Part shown: positions 51,666 to 62,454 of the stretch, one piece after another
Position numbering within the stretch: the first letter of the stretch is position 1
Layout of the letters: every line of letters begins with the position of its first letter
Translations under genes and position numbers: made by a program
The notes under the pieces: model-generated
The model's database searches: none
What the model was told of the DNA's origin: nothing
Seen by the model: the letters and a program-made list of their open reading frames with translations, nothing else
From: Procambarus clarkii
Lineage: Eukaryota > Arthropoda > Malacostraca > Decapoda > Cambaridae
NCBI RefSeq assembly: GCF_040958095.1
Contig: NC_091233.1
Coordinates: 21,521,297 to 21,585,296 of the forward strand
Length of the DNA stretch: 64,000 bases
Direction: 5' to 3'

Positions 51666-52200
51666 TTGTTGCCAGACTACGATACATCTTCATTGTTACA
51701 AGGTTACAACACATCATTGTAGCGAAATAATGTCATATCATTGTTGTGAGATAACGTCACAACATCTTTGTAAAATTGCAAGTCAAAGGCACAAAAGTAT
51801 CTTTGCAACATCTCGTTGAAAACAAGTTATTGACACAGGGGGCAACGGTCCACACGATTGTAAAAATGACGTTGCAATTACATCCTATTTTTTGCAGACA
51901 ACTCAAATTAGCTGCTTGGCAATCTGGTTCAATCAGTCATATTGTGGCTGTTATACCACTCCTCTCACCTATTATATCGCATTTTTCTACTGAGTGGTAG
52001 AGAGAACGGGTTGAAATGTGTGTGTGTGTACATGTAACCATTACACCACGCTATCACAAAATAGGCTACTGCTTCTCGAATTGGGTTTTATACGGTCGGG
52101 AACAGGAAATCTTATCGAGGTCCCTCTAGGCTAGCTAGGCCCAAAGGTCAACGGACTGATTTCCAGGATGGACGCCACAAACAGCCGACTATCATCTATC
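51666..52200. other. no gene seen
   Basis: Decayed versions of the 27-bp unit continue to about 51780. The rest is unique-looking. Confidence 0.45.
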
Positions 52201-52625
52201 TTGAGGTTATCTTGAGATTAAGGTTAATCATTATCTTAAATTTTCTTAGATTAAGGACCTGCCCGAAACGCTGCGCGTACTAGGGGCTTTACAAGAATGT
52301 AATTACTATGCTATGTATCCTCACAATCCCAATGTACCTTCTTGTATATATATAAATAAAATAAATAAAATAAAAATAAGATGATTTCGGGGCTTAGCGT
52401 CCCCGTGGCCCGGTCCTCGACCAGGCCTCCTTTTTGTTATACACCCCCAGGAAGCAGCCCGTAGCATCTGTCTAACTCCCAGGTACCTATTTACTGCTAG
52501 GTAACAGGGACATCAGGGTGATAGAAACATTTGGTCCATTTGTCTCCGCCTCCACCGGGGATCGAACCCGGAACCTCAGGACTACGAATACGAAAAGCTC
52601 TCCACCCAGCTGTCAGGCGTCCTGG
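52201..52625 (-). mobile_element. tRNA-derived SINE split by a LINE tail
   Basis: The SINE end TTGAGGTTATCTTGAGA at 52201-52217 resumes at about 52376 with AAGATGATTTCGGGGCTTAG and runs to GCTGTCAGGCGTCC. Removing 52218-52375 restores the normal family sequence. Confidence 0.85.
52218..52375 (+). mobile_element. LINE 3' tail inserted in a SINE
   Basis: TTTTCTTAGATTAAGGACCT, GCCCGAAACGCTGCGCGTAC, TACCTTCTTGTATATATATA, then an AAAT-rich end. Same tail as 55300-55464. Confidence 0.85.
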
Positions 52626-52700
52626 CGTAACCTAGCATTTTAAAAGCACTACAATCACCTTCTGTGGTTGATTGTTCAATAAATCCCTGAACTGAATGTT
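52626..52700 (+). repeat. LINE 3' fragment (AGCACTACAATCACCTT family)
   Basis: AAAAGCACTACAATCACCTT then GTGGTTGATTGTTCAATAAA is the reverse complement of words at 61465-61525. Confidence 0.55.
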
Positions 52701-52889
52701 TGACAAATTTCTCACCCTGTCCATGGAGGACAGAAGAAAATGTAAATATGCTGGTTAGCATTGTTAATGTGTGGCCACGTCTGTGGTTAGAAAATAATAC
52801 TAATAATAAAAACTGATTGCTACGAGATGAACAAAAACATCAGGTGTATGGGCAACACGAAGCCTAATGGAGTTTTCCAATGCACTGTG

Positions 52890-53025
52890 GCAATTAACGA
52901 AGGGAAGGAAGAAACTTGCACCAAGGTAATTCCTTTTTGGTGAAGGTTCCAGACACCGCCTGTGGCAATGGCTGTCGCGCCAAGCCCTGTCTAGCCGACC
53001 CTCAGAGCACAGTTTGGAGATGACC
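52890..53025 (-). CDS. possible cysteine-containing exon, unknown
   Basis: A GC-richer island reads, on the minus strand, EESEVISKLCSEGRLDRAW, then RDSHCHRRCLEPSPKRNYLG. A plausible acceptor (GAGGTTCCTGTAG) precedes it and a weak donor (GCAA/GTTTCT) follows. Composition and Cys spacing look like coding sequence, perhaps from an upstream neighbour or an unlinked 5' exon. I recognise no domain and cannot connect its phase to exon 1, so it may be spurious. Confidence 0.22.
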
Positions 53026-53058
53026 TCACTCTCCTCTACAGGAACCTCAACAGGGGAC

Positions 53059-53145
53059 AATAGTAATCAGTAATATAGATATGCATAGTGTCTGATTATC
53101 CATTAATCAGTAATATAGCTATGCATAGTGTCTGATTATCCATTA
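53059..53145 (+). repeat. two-copy tandem repeat of about 39 bp
   Basis: TAATCAGTAATATAGATATG, CATAGTGTCTGATTATCCAT occurs twice with one substitution (GAT/GCT). Confidence 0.85.
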
Positions 53146-53153
53146 GCCACAGT

Positions 53154-53395
53154 GGTTATCTTGAGATGATTTTGGGGCTTTAGTGTCCCCGCGGCCCGGT
53201 CCTCGACCAGGCCTCCACCCCCAGGAAGCAGCCCGTGACAGCTGACTAACATCCAGGTACCTATTTACTGCTAGGTAACAGGGGCATAGGGTGAAAGAAA
53301 CTCTGCCCAATGTTTCTCTCCGGCGCCCGGGATCGAACCCAGGACCACAGGATCATAAGCTCAGCGTGCTGTCCGCTCGGCCGACCGGCTCCCTG
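53154..53395 (-). mobile_element. tRNA-derived SINE, subtype 2
   Basis: Close to 23372-23613: GGGACACTAAAGCCCCAAAA tail, GAGCCGGTCGGCCGAGCGGA head and a GGGTTCGATCCCGGG B box. Confidence 0.85.
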
Positions 53396-53528
53396 TGCCT
53401 AGGGCTTACGAAAAATAAAACGCGAGTTTTTCTTCTCATTTTTTTCTATTGGATATTATTAAATTGATACTGAGGTAACTTGTCCATTTATTTATTATTT
53501 AATCCAAATAGTATCTATTTAAAGTTCA

Positions 53529-53596
53529 CTACGGGCTCACCATAGCCCGTGCTACTTGGAACTTTTTTTTCCAAGTAGCTGAATCTAAAACAACAC
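53529..53596 (+). repeat. hairpin element copy (CATAGCCCGT family)
   Basis: ACTACGGGCTCACCATAGCC, GTGCTACTTGGAACTTTT, AAGTAGCTGAATCTAAAACA. Confidence 0.8.
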
Positions 53597-53599
53597 AAA

Positions 53600-54300
53600 C
53601 AACAATAGTATCTATTTATGCTAATTCTTGTCTACTATTCTATTTAAGCATATTATGGCCATAAATGAAAGCAAAATACTAGGTAACAGCTTGTGTTATT
53701 AATGAATATGCTCTCAAATCTCGCCCAATGTCTTGAAGGTGTCTACGAGAGCTTTCTTCCGGACATGCAAATGTAGGATAAACTGTTAAAAAGATATCTA
53801 AACAGTTTATGCTAAATTTCTTTAAATTTGTTGCTAAATTTCTAATAAATTTATGCTAAGTTTCTTATAAAACAACCCTTGTCCTGTATGGCCAATAGGA
53901 AAGGTGTATTTAAAAAAAAAAGTTACTGCAATAAGACCTAACAATTATTCTGAATAGGCAAATGTTGTTTATAAAATAATAAAAATATTATAGAAATAAC
54001 AGGGGGCAATAATGGTGCTTCACAACCGGTAGCATGTTGAAGAGGTGTTGTAAAGTATACTTTGATAACTCATTTGACTTTGAGAGCCATTGACCTATGG
54101 TACATCAGCAATGTCTCTTTTTAATAAAGAAAAAAAAGGTAGCCAAGCAAAGGTTAACATATGAAGATATCATTTATATTATATATTTAAAACAGAAAGT
54201 TATATTGAGTCATATACCAATGCGTTCGGATTTTTACTTTGACTGGCGTTCATTTAAATCATTTAAAAATATATTTTGGTTAAAAGAAAATCTCCATCAC
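53600..54300. other. no gene seen
   Basis: AT-rich. Short direct repeats of GCTAAATTTCTTATAAA type lie near 53815-53870. Confidence 0.5.
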
Positions 54301-54301
54301 T

Positions 54302-54395
54302 GTTGATCAAACCACATGTGAAGGGACGACGACGTTTCGGTCCGTCTTGGACCATTCTCAAGTCGATTGTCACTGTTGCTAAGAATGTGGCAACA
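54302..54395 (+). repeat. single arm of the GACGACGTTTCGG foldback family
   Basis: GTTGATCAAACCACATGTGA, AGGGACGACGACGTTTCGGT, CTTGGACCATTCTCAAGTCG. No opposing arm nearby. Confidence 0.75.
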
Positions 54396-54720
54396 GTGAT
54401 GTCCAGCCAAGGCAAGGGTGCAGCCCAAGAAGCTGCCTCTGGCAAAGCCATCTTTGTACTTCCTACTTGTTCACCTTCTCCAGTCCTCCGTCCATGGCTC
54501 TGGGCATATCAGATCTTAGGAGTCCACTTGCAAGCTCTGTACCTCTTCGATACAGCTTTCTTTGTATTTATTGACCAATTTACTACACCCAAGCCTCTTC
54601 AGGTCATTCTTAACCCAAGATTTGTTATGGATGTCCTCGTATCGTTTCGAAACTCTCAAACTGATTAATAAGTCGTCATGATCGATTGTGAGAGGTTCAA
54701 ACCTCTTAAGTTGACATCTT
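54396..54720 (-). other. unidentified possibly formerly coding segment
   Basis: The minus strand has LRVSKRYEDIHNKSWVKNDL then KRLGCSKLVNKYKESCIEEV and a stop, with a neighbouring open stretch. It looks protein-like (charged, balanced), perhaps a transposon-encoded fragment, but I recognise no family. Confidence 0.25.
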
Positions 54721-54912
54721 TGAGTACTCGGTGAAGCCTATTTGGCAGGACATGTAGCATCTTATAATTTGTCACCTTCATCGTTAAAACTGCGACGTAT
54801 CACTTTCCTGAGAAGAATCGGGGACTATAGCAGTATCACTTTATGGCCGTAACTCGAGGAATATAAATTGATTTCATAAATAATCGATTTTGCCATTTTA
54901 AGGGTCTGGGGC

Positions 54913-55391
54913 CAGATTCACGAAGCAGTTACGCAAGAACTTACGAACGTGTACATCTTTTCTCAATCTTTGGCGGCTTTGTTTGCATTTATTATCTTGA
55001 AATAACATAGATACTTGCTCTGTATCTAGTGTTACCCAATCTCCCAATCTTTATTTACTTAATCCAAACAACTTTATCATTGTGTTCATTGCTGTCTTCT
55101 TTTATGTGCTAGCTATATGCTGTATTGTGCCTATTATTTTTGTTAAACTAGCATTCAAGCTGTCATTGCAATCAATCTGAGCTACCTATGTGCTTTAATA
55201 TACCTACAATTTTCTTTCATCTTTTATTTTTTCTTGCTATGTAACTTTTATCAATTTTATAAATTTTGCAAGTATCTACCTACTTAAAATTTTCTTAGAT
55301 TAAGGACCTGGCCGAAACGCTGCGCTTACTAGTGGCTTTACAAGAATGTAATTACTATGCTATGTATCCTCACAATCCCAATGTACCTTCT

Positions 55392-55459
<68 letters not shown>

Positions 55460-55596
55460 TAAATTAAACAGTTTACGAGCATGAAACCTTTCCAATCAAC
55501 TGTTGTTATTGTTATAAACAGCCTCCTGTTGCTTCAGAGCTATTAACTGTCTAATAATTGTAAACAAAGCCGCCAAAGATTGAGAAAAGATGGACT
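54913..55596. mobile_element. MITE copy 1, interrupted by a LINE tail
   Basis: The left terminus GATTCACGAAGCAGTTACGC ... TCAATCTTTGGCGGCTTTG runs to about 54991. The interior resumes at 55465 (AAACAGTTTACGAGCATGAA) and continues to AAAGCCGCCAAAGATTGAG. The right terminus is truncated where copy 2 begins. Confidence 0.75.
54992..55464 (+). mobile_element. LINE 3' UTR and tail with (TA)n and (AAAT)n
   Basis: CTGTATCTAGTGTTACCCAA, CATTCAAGCTGTCATTGCAA, TTAAGGACCTGGCCGAAACG, AATCCCAATGTACCTTCTTG, then about 30 TA units and (AAAT)n. It is the longest copy of this 3' region. Confidence 0.8.
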
Positions 55597-55847
55597 CGGA
55601 TTCACGAAGCAGTTACGCAAGTACTTACGAGCGTATACATCTTTCCTCAATCTTCGACGGCTTTAATTACATACATTAGACAGTTTACAAGCATGAAAAC
55701 TTCACAATCAACTGTTGTTATTATTATAAACAGCCTCCTGGTGTTTCGGAGCTCATTAACTGCTTAATAATTGTAAACAAAGCCGCTAAAGATTGAGAAA
55801 AGATGTACAGGTTCGTAAGTGTTTGCGTAAGTGCTTCGTGAATCCGG
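55597..55847. mobile_element. MITE copy 2, about 250 bp, long terminal inverted repeats
   Basis: GGATTCACGAAGCAGTTACG, CAAGTACTTACGAGCGTATA, CATCTTTCCTCAATCTTCGA, CGGCTTT on the left is mirrored by AAAGCCGCTAAAGATTGAGA, AAAGATGTACAGGTTCGTAA, GTGTTTGCGTAAGTGCTTCG, TGAATCC on the right. Inverted repeats of about 67 bp are imperfect. No coding capacity. A DNA-transposon derivative is the likely origin. Confidence 0.8.
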
Positions 55848-56055
55848 GTCCTGGAACCTGGCAGAATACGGCAACAGCTGGGTCATTGGCATCGCATTCA
55901 CAGACGTAATATTACGGTGAACTTGCAGAGCTGGTCAGGTGTCTTTCCCAGCGTGTGAGTTTTTACCTCGTGGTCAGAAGAGCAAGCCTTAGATGAGACA
56001 ATTATTATTTTTTCAAGTAGGTCTTCATACTGTTTGTGTGAAACATTAACTGGAG

Positions 56056-56279
56056 CAAAGTTAGGCTAAGTTAAGTTAGGCATTGTAGACTAGGCTAGGG
56101 GCTTAGGTTACGTAGAGTAGGCTAGAACTTGAGGTCACTCTTGTACCCTTCTAGAGCGTGAACCATGGAGACACATCGCTCTAGAAGGGTACAAGAGTGA
56201 CCTCAAGTTCTAGCCTACTCTACGTAACCTAAGCCCCTAGCCTAGTCTACAATGCCTAACTTAACTTAGCCTAACTTTG
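56056..56279. repeat. perfect 103-bp inverted repeat with 18-bp spacer
   Basis: Arm 56056-56158 (CAAAGTTAGGCTAAGTTAAG ... TTCTAGAGCG) is the exact reverse complement of 56177-56279. The arms include TTAGG-type words and GTCACTCTTGTACCCTTCTA. Words from an arm recur, decayed, at 60930-61000. Confidence 0.95.
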
Positions 56280-56559
56280 GTGATGCAAAATAAAACTCAC
56301 CAAAGACCATAAAGAAAAAAAAAAGCAGGACGACTGAAGCTATTTAAAAAAGTTTAATTATTATGTACTTTGGGGCTGGTCGTGAGTCTGAAATTTTAAA
56401 GCTTCAGTCAGATAGGTTTTGCAGTCATAGAATATGGTACTAACACAACTACTGTACTCGCAATGCTCGGAACTGAGAACCCAGCAAGGCCGGACACTTC
56501 GTTAACCGCACTTGCTAATCATACCATTCCCTCCTGAATACGCTCCCCCTAATACACTT

Positions 56560-57640
56560 ACATCCAAGTCTTTTTTTAACATCAAGACACAGAGGACTTT
56601 TGAGATTACCAGAGATGAAGTAAGGATGCACCTGCTGGAGTTGGACACGACTAAAGCTGTGGGACCGGATAGAATCGTACAGTGGATATAGAGAGGCGGC
56701 TAAAGCCTTGTGATAGCGACTTTCTATATATAGAAACAGTAGCTGAAAACAAGAAACTACCAAAGAGTTGGATGGCAGTCGTTGTAGAGAAAATATACTA
56801 AAGGGGAAACAGACAAAAGGCTCTAAACTGCAGGCCAGTATCCCAAACTTGCATATCATGCAAGATGATGGAACAGATTATATGCAAAAGACTAGCAGAA
56901 CATCCGGAAAGGCGGCTCGCAATACTGTGACATCGACATGGATTCAGAGACGGGAAATGCTGCCTCAAACACGGGATATAATTATTTGGCTGTATGAAGT
57001 TGATCGGACAAAACACAAAGGTAAGACATAGTTAACGTTTTTGGACTGTCCAACATGGTTAATGCTATATTATGGCTTATATTATTCCTGATATATATGA
57101 ATGATCTCACAGAGGAAACTAATTTCTTCTCGATATTTGTTGATGACACGAAAATTATAAATATGGAAGGGAAGAGGAAGCCTGATATATGCAAGGACAT
57201 GGCAGAGGAAACTTCTTGAATCGGATAGAGAAAAATAGCTGACGGTTGATTTCATACCGAACATATCAAGCCTACATTACATATATTATCAGCTGCATAT
57301 GACATATGTCTTTACAAACCTGAATTAGGAATTACTCAGAACTTTGTGTACCACATATGTCGGACCAATTCTGTATATGCTACCCCAGCATAATGCCATT
57401 TTCACATTACAAACAATTATCACCACATTCAGAATTCTGAGATAGGACAAACAAGAACAGACTACTAAGCATGGTTGGAACACAAACAAGGGAACACAGG
57501 TGGAAACTAAGTATCCAAATGAGCCACAGAAACATTAAGATTTTGGATGAAACTTTGTATGTCAAAGCATTTAACAAATGGAAATCGTTAATAAGAGGAA
57601 GACTGTGTGCAGATATGACAGATCCTCATATTCTCTTTAA
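56560..57640 (+). pseudogene. decayed LINE ORF2 (reverse transcriptase)
   Basis: Frameshifted plus-strand remnants in order: FEITRDEVRMHLLELDTTKA then VGPDRIV, KLPKSWMAVVVEKIY, NCRPVSQTCISCKMMEQIIC, KRLAEHPERRLAI, then FVDDTKIINMEGKRKP (catalytic box with Phe-Val-Asp-Asp) and PDICKDMAEE. Motif order is right for a non-LTR RT. Numerous stops. Confidence 0.65.
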
Positions 57641-57830
57641 CCTATCAATTAAAAGTAGTAAGGCGGACCCAAGAGGTGAAGCTCAGCTCCCTCAAAACAC
57701 AAGTGTGTGTACTATGTTCCATGTCCCAAGGAAAATCTAGCCGTGGATGCATTGCATGTAACTCAAAGTGTCATGTGGAATAGCAGGTAATGACTGATGT
57801 ACGGGCTCATCTCCTGTGCCTGGTGAGTAC

Positions 57831-57900
57831 GACGGGCTCACCATAGCCCGTGCTACTTGGAACTTGTTGTTCCCAGTAGCTGAATCTAAAACAACAACAG
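57831..57900 (+). repeat. hairpin element copy (CATAGCCCGT family)
   Basis: GACGGGCTCACCATAGCCCG, TGCTACTTGGAACTTGTTGT, CAGTAGCTGAATCTAAAACA. Confidence 0.8.
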
Positions 57901-57956
57901 CAACTGATATCCATGAAGTATACAAGTTGCATCCGAGGTATTTGATCTGATCATGT

Positions 57957-58135
57957 TTAGTTAGTTTAGTTCATCTATTATGCACCCCATACCCATCTTG
58001 TGGGTGGTAGTGGAAAGGGTTACAGAGGCACATAATGGGCTCAGGGACTGAACCCCACAATTCATTTAGCTAAGCAAGTTACAATCTCGATGAGCTAGTT
58101 ACAAAATTCAATATAAGTCGTCACATCAACAATGG
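57957..58135 (-). repeat. dispersed repeat (CACAAGATGGGTATGGGGTG family), long copy
   Basis: TTAGTTCATCTATTATGCAC, CCCATACCCATCTTGTGGGT and GCACATAATGGGCTCAGGGA. Reverse complement of 35961-36136. Confidence 0.8.
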
Positions 58136-58800
58136 GTTCGAGATCGACCTCAAGTACAGGTTCTAAATTAAGCAACTGACTAGCTCTCCACATCTGATCC
58201 TGACTCCCTAATTTGTTACTGGCGGAGAATGTAGGAGTGGCTGATTATGTCCCCCCGATATCTTAGTGCTGGTATGTGTACCTGCATCAGTACTCTGGCA
58301 TGTCAACCCAGCCCGTTCTCTCTCGACTTGCAACCTGTCCTGACTTAGGCTCATCGACCTCAAAGATACATTTATCAGTTCTACAGCCCATCATCAAAAC
58401 AAAGGGGTCACAGCGCTAAAGTCAAATGCTAACTACAAAAACTCTACACAAGTCAGTATTTGGACTGACTGGCTAGGTGGGCTGAATCCACCCACAAAGC
58501 CATGTTCGAGGATATTATTATTATTAACATCTTTATTTACAAAATTAATTACAATTTTGCCTAATCTGAAGATTTCAATTAAGTCTTATTAAAGTGAGGA
58601 TAATGCTGGTATTCACTGCCACGCAGGCCAGAGGGTCATACACACGACAATAGGTCTAAACTGTAGGCTGAAGCACATATATATATCATGGTTACAATCA
58701 ATGTTTTGATGTATGAATATGTAAAAACAACTTGTATGAAAACTTCTATGACTTGAAACGCACTTCGTTCACCTTCAGCCTGTGAACACTCCTTAAATCA
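58136..58800. other. no gene seen
   Basis: No recognised repeat. TATTATTATTAACATCTTTA near 58515 begins a short AT-rich stretch. Confidence 0.45.
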
Positions 58801-58804
58801 CCGT

Positions 58805-58937
58805 AACCAAAACGCCTTACCTAACCTAACCTTACCTAACCTAACCTAACCTAACCTAGCCTAACCTAGCCTAACCTAACCTAACCTAGCCTAGCCTAAC
58901 CTAGCCTAACCAAAACGCCTTACCTAACCTAACCTAG
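58805..58937 (-). repeat. interstitial TTAGG-like repeats
   Basis: The plus strand reads CTAACCTAACCTTACCTAAC and CTAACCTAGCCTAACC; the minus strand is mostly TTAGG with GTTAGGTTAG spacing and GGCTAGG variants. The flanking word AAACGCCTTACCTAACCTAA occurs at both ends. TTAGG is the common arthropod telomere unit, but here the register is irregular. Confidence 0.7.
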
Positions 58938-58939
58938 AT

Positions 58940-59300
58940 TTAACTAAACACACAATATATCATAATATTAATTCATATTTAAAAAAAAAAAAAACTTTTT
59001 TATTATACTGTATGGAAGATTCATCCTGTCAATTTGTTGTCTGTTGAATAAATAAAAAAAATCGCACTAACTTATAAACAACTAAGTTAGTATTTGACTT
59101 ATCGCTTGAACTAGAGGATAGATTGAAATTTTAATGTACTATATATTTAAAATTTGTATTTTCACATATTTTGATACTGCAAAAAAGTTTACTTTCTGAT
59201 GAAAAGAATGTGATACGTGAGTTATCTAAGATAAATAATTGCAAAATGGATAAAATATTGACTTGAATACATCTAAAATTCATTTCAGTTAGATGTAAAG
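58940..59300. other. no gene seen
   Basis: AT-rich with a (A)14 run near 58981. Confidence 0.5.
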
Positions 59301-59302
59301 AT

Positions 59303-59470
59303 GTTGACCAGACCACACACTAGAAGGTGAAGGGACGACGACGTTTCGGTCCGGCCTGGACTATTCTAAAGTCGATTGTCGACTTGAGAATGGTCCAGGA
59401 CGGACTGAAACGTCGTCGTCCCTTCACCTTCTTGTGTGTGGTCTGGTCAACATACTTTAGCCACGTTATT
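59303..59470. repeat. imperfect foldback (GACGACGTTTCGG family)
   Basis: GTTGACCAGACCACACACTA ... GACGACGACGTTTCGGTCCG on the left, and GACTGAAACGTCGTCGTCCC ... TGTGTGGTCTGGTCAAC on the right, around a centre with AGTCGATTGTCGACTTGAGA. It is followed by ATACTTTAGCCACGTTATTG, as at 2762-2930. Confidence 0.85.
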
Positions 59471-59474
59471 GTGA

Positions 59475-60115
59475 CTCTTCGCCTGCATATGTAAAGATGT
59501 CGTACTGGGTGCGTCTGGATCTGCAAATCTCTCATCAAGGTTAGAAACCTCTCTCGTCCTCCTGTTAGCAAATACTAATCACTCATCCACTCATTACAAC
59601 CCCCCCCCCCTCCTCTGTGTCACGCCTATGACCTGAATGAACGCAGCTGAACTAGAGGGCCATGTGAATAGACACACCTCTGTTCACCACTGGAGCGTGA
59701 GCCGCGATTGCAATCCACTACTCAATCTGTGTGGTGTAAGATGCATTGCAAGTTGAGCTTCCTGTGTAAACATACACCCCTTCACCACCATCATCAGTTC
59801 TCGCTATTTCTCACACGTTCCTCGTTTTTTTCCTTTCAGTTTTGTTTCTGTAATTGATTGTTGCAGAGAGTGCAAACATGGTAGGCTCGCATTGACTGCA
59901 AGTTTCTTATTTCTTATGGCATGTCCGTGCACTGAAACATTAACTGTATTACTGTTATTATGTCGCCCTTTGTAACGTGATCACACGATTAACTGTAACT
60001 GGAACACTGTAACTAATCACATATGTAAAGCGCTAAGATTATACAATACTGGGGATTGCTAAGATTACAGAACACCAGTTCATGAATATAGGGGTCCGCT
60101 ACTGCCCATAAGATG
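59475..60115. other. no gene seen
   Basis: (C)10 run near 59600. No supported gene or repeat family. Confidence 0.45.
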
Positions 60116-60117
60116 GG

Positions 60118-60745
60118 TATTGGGTCCGCCACCACCCCCCAGGATGAATATGAGGTCCACCACCGCCCCCAGGATGAGTATGGGGTCCGCCATCACCCCC
60201 AGGATGAGTGTGGGGTCCGCCATCACCCCCAGGATGAGTGTGGGGTCCGCCATCACCCCCAGGATGAGTGTGGGGTCCGCCATCACCCCCAGGATGAGTG
60301 TGGGGTCCGCCATCACCCCCAGGATGAGTGTGGGGTCCGCCATTGCCCCCAGGATGAGTGTGGGGTCCGCCATTGCCCCCAGGATGAGTATGGGGTCCAC
60401 CATCACCCCCAGGATGGGTGTGGGGTCCACCACCACCCCCAGGATGAGTGTGGGGTCCGCCACCACCCCCAGGATGAGTGTGGGGTCCGCCATCACCCCC
60501 AGGATGAATATGGGGTCCACCATTGCCCCCAGGATGAGTATGGGGTCCACCATTGCCCCCAGGATGAATATGGGGTCCACCATTCACCCCCAGGATGAGT
60601 ATGGGGTCCACCATTGCCCCCAGGATGAGTATGGGGTCCACCATTGCTCCCAGGATGAGTATGGGGTCCACCATTGCCCCCAGGATGAGTATGGGGTCCA
60701 CCATTGCTCCCAGGATGAGTATGGGGTCCACCATTGCCCCCAATA
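60118..60745 (+). repeat. 30-bp minisatellite, about 21 copies
   Basis: The unit is CCCCCAGGATGAGTGTGGGG, TCCGCCATCA, with GTATGGGGTCCACCATTG variants dominating the right half. Open frames on both strands are by-products of the 30-bp period. Confidence 0.95.
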
Positions 60746-60749
60746 TACA

Positions 60750-61835
60750 CAATCAGGTACGCAACATGAAGTGTAATTTTCAGAGTACACCGCGAGTCTA
60801 TGTTACTCCTAAACTCGGTTTGGGATTATCATATACTTGAAGGCTGAAATAAAAAAAAATTGTGACCTTAGTGATCCGTTAGAGTAAACTTACTGTAAAC
60901 ATTAACCCCCCAAACTAAAAAAAACCTTGCCTCAAGTTCTAGCCTCAAGTCCTAACCTAAGCCCCTAGCCTAGTCTACTATGCCTAACCTAAGTTAACCT
61001 GAACCCTAATGTAATCTACCCAACGTAACATAAGCATATTTTCTTCAAGCATTACTTCGTGAAGACTTCATGTATAGTGCAAAAAAAGAACTGGACCAAT
61101 TGAATGCAGCGGCATTCAATTGGAATACCGAAATATATACTCCTTTCACCAGCCAAGTGCTTTCAACAGCTCGTCCTACCAGAGGAATCTCTCACGTTTC
61201 AACACCACCGCTGTTCAGCGAGTAGTGAAGAATGTTACACTTGCAGTTTCTCTGACCTTCAATGGTGTCAAGACATGTTTGTGATGATTCAGAACGCAGC
61301 CCACCACGCCCCTTTCCCCATATTTCCATCTCTTGTTTGAAGTTTTATTATTAATATTATTTTCTACCACAGACGTGACCATACATTTACAATGCTAATC
61401 AGCATATATATGTATTTCCTCCTGCCCTCCATGGATAGGGTTAGAGATATGGTAAACATATAGTTCAGTGATTTATTGAACAATCAACCACAAAAGGTGA
61501 TTGTAGTGCTTTTACAATGCTAATCTAACCTACATTTATAAATATATAGATTTACGTCTGTCCTACATAAATAGTGTTCGAGGTATGTTCTTTTTATACA
61601 TGATAAGATTTATCTGCGTTCACAAAGGTGAAAGGAAATTCTGACCAGCTTATACTTATACATACACACATATATATACTGATACATTTATATATTTGCC
61701 TCTCCTACTTTGAGAGGGGTAAGATACCTGCTACAGAAACTAGTGTGTCATTAAGCATTTAACCACAGAACGTGATTAAGATGCTTTTACAAACTTAAAC
61801 TTTAGTTACATCACAAAACTGATCCATTACATAGT
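60750..61835. other. no convincing gene
   Basis: Contains CCTAACC-rich sequence at 60930-61010 related to the 56-kb inverted repeat. A Cys-containing open stretch at 61180-61340 (HRCSASSEECYTCSF, then SDLQWCQDMFVMIQN) has no recognised domain or splice sites. Confidence 0.4.
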
Positions 61836-61839
61836 CAAT

Positions 61840-62345
61840 CTTGGGTACAAGTTCAGTATATCATCAAGTGCTCCAGTATTCAGATAGTATTTACAGAGTT
61901 CAGCATATCTTAACCCAGGGGGAACGAAAGTCAGTCAACATGGGACATTCTACAATATAGTGTTCAATGGAATGCATGTTTTCTCTTTCACAAAGTTAAC
62001 ACACATGGTGTATTCGACATTTGAGTTTTGAGAAAGCTGCCAGATACGTCTATATCCCAAGCGTATTCTGGCCACTATAACATTACATTGCCAAGTTCTT
62101 GCTGTATTAGTTCTATATATAAATGTCTCCTCACTGTACTCATCACAATGTTTAATGCTATAGCTTTCAAGTCTTTGTGAATTTGTTGGGTCTGTAAGAT
62201 TTTCATCAGACTATCGTTTAAGTATTCTATTTGTCACTGCTGATGAAATACTCATAATAATTTCTACTTCAGGTCTACTATAGGCTGTCTTTGCAAGCAT
62301 GTCAACAGTATCATGCTTTGACATGCCAACAAATAATATCCAAAG
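61840..62345 (-). pseudogene. decayed LINE RNase H C-terminus and His/Cys tail
   Basis: Minus-strand order: VGMSKHDTVDMLAKTAYSRP (end of RNase H with Asp), EVEIIMSISSAVTNRILKR then a stop, ARTWQCNVIVARIRLGYRRI, CVNFVKEKTCIPLNTI, LRYAELCKYYLNTGALDDIL. It matches the layout of 5860-6050. Stops and frameshifts are present. Confidence 0.6.
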
Positions 62346-62454
62346 GAATTTAATTTAAATTATGTTGTGTTTTTAGCAGCTAAAACATTCACTCGTCTTT
62401 TGGAGTGGTGGATGAGTTTCGAAGTGGGAGGGTGTTGAAGAAGGATGGTAGGTT

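Noticed and set aside
51283-51819. CCEVVTQLQ and LTTLKLRHN repeat proteins
   Set aside because: The 27-bp period keeps frames open on both strands equally, and flanks show no gene structure.
54276-54668. 130-codon plus-strand frame
   Set aside because: Starts inside a foldback repeat arm, and the other strand looks more protein-like; no splice or domain support.
60080-60776. Histidine/proline- and isoleucine-rich repeat proteins
   Set aside because: The 30-bp minisatellite leaves open frames on both strands, with no support for any of them.
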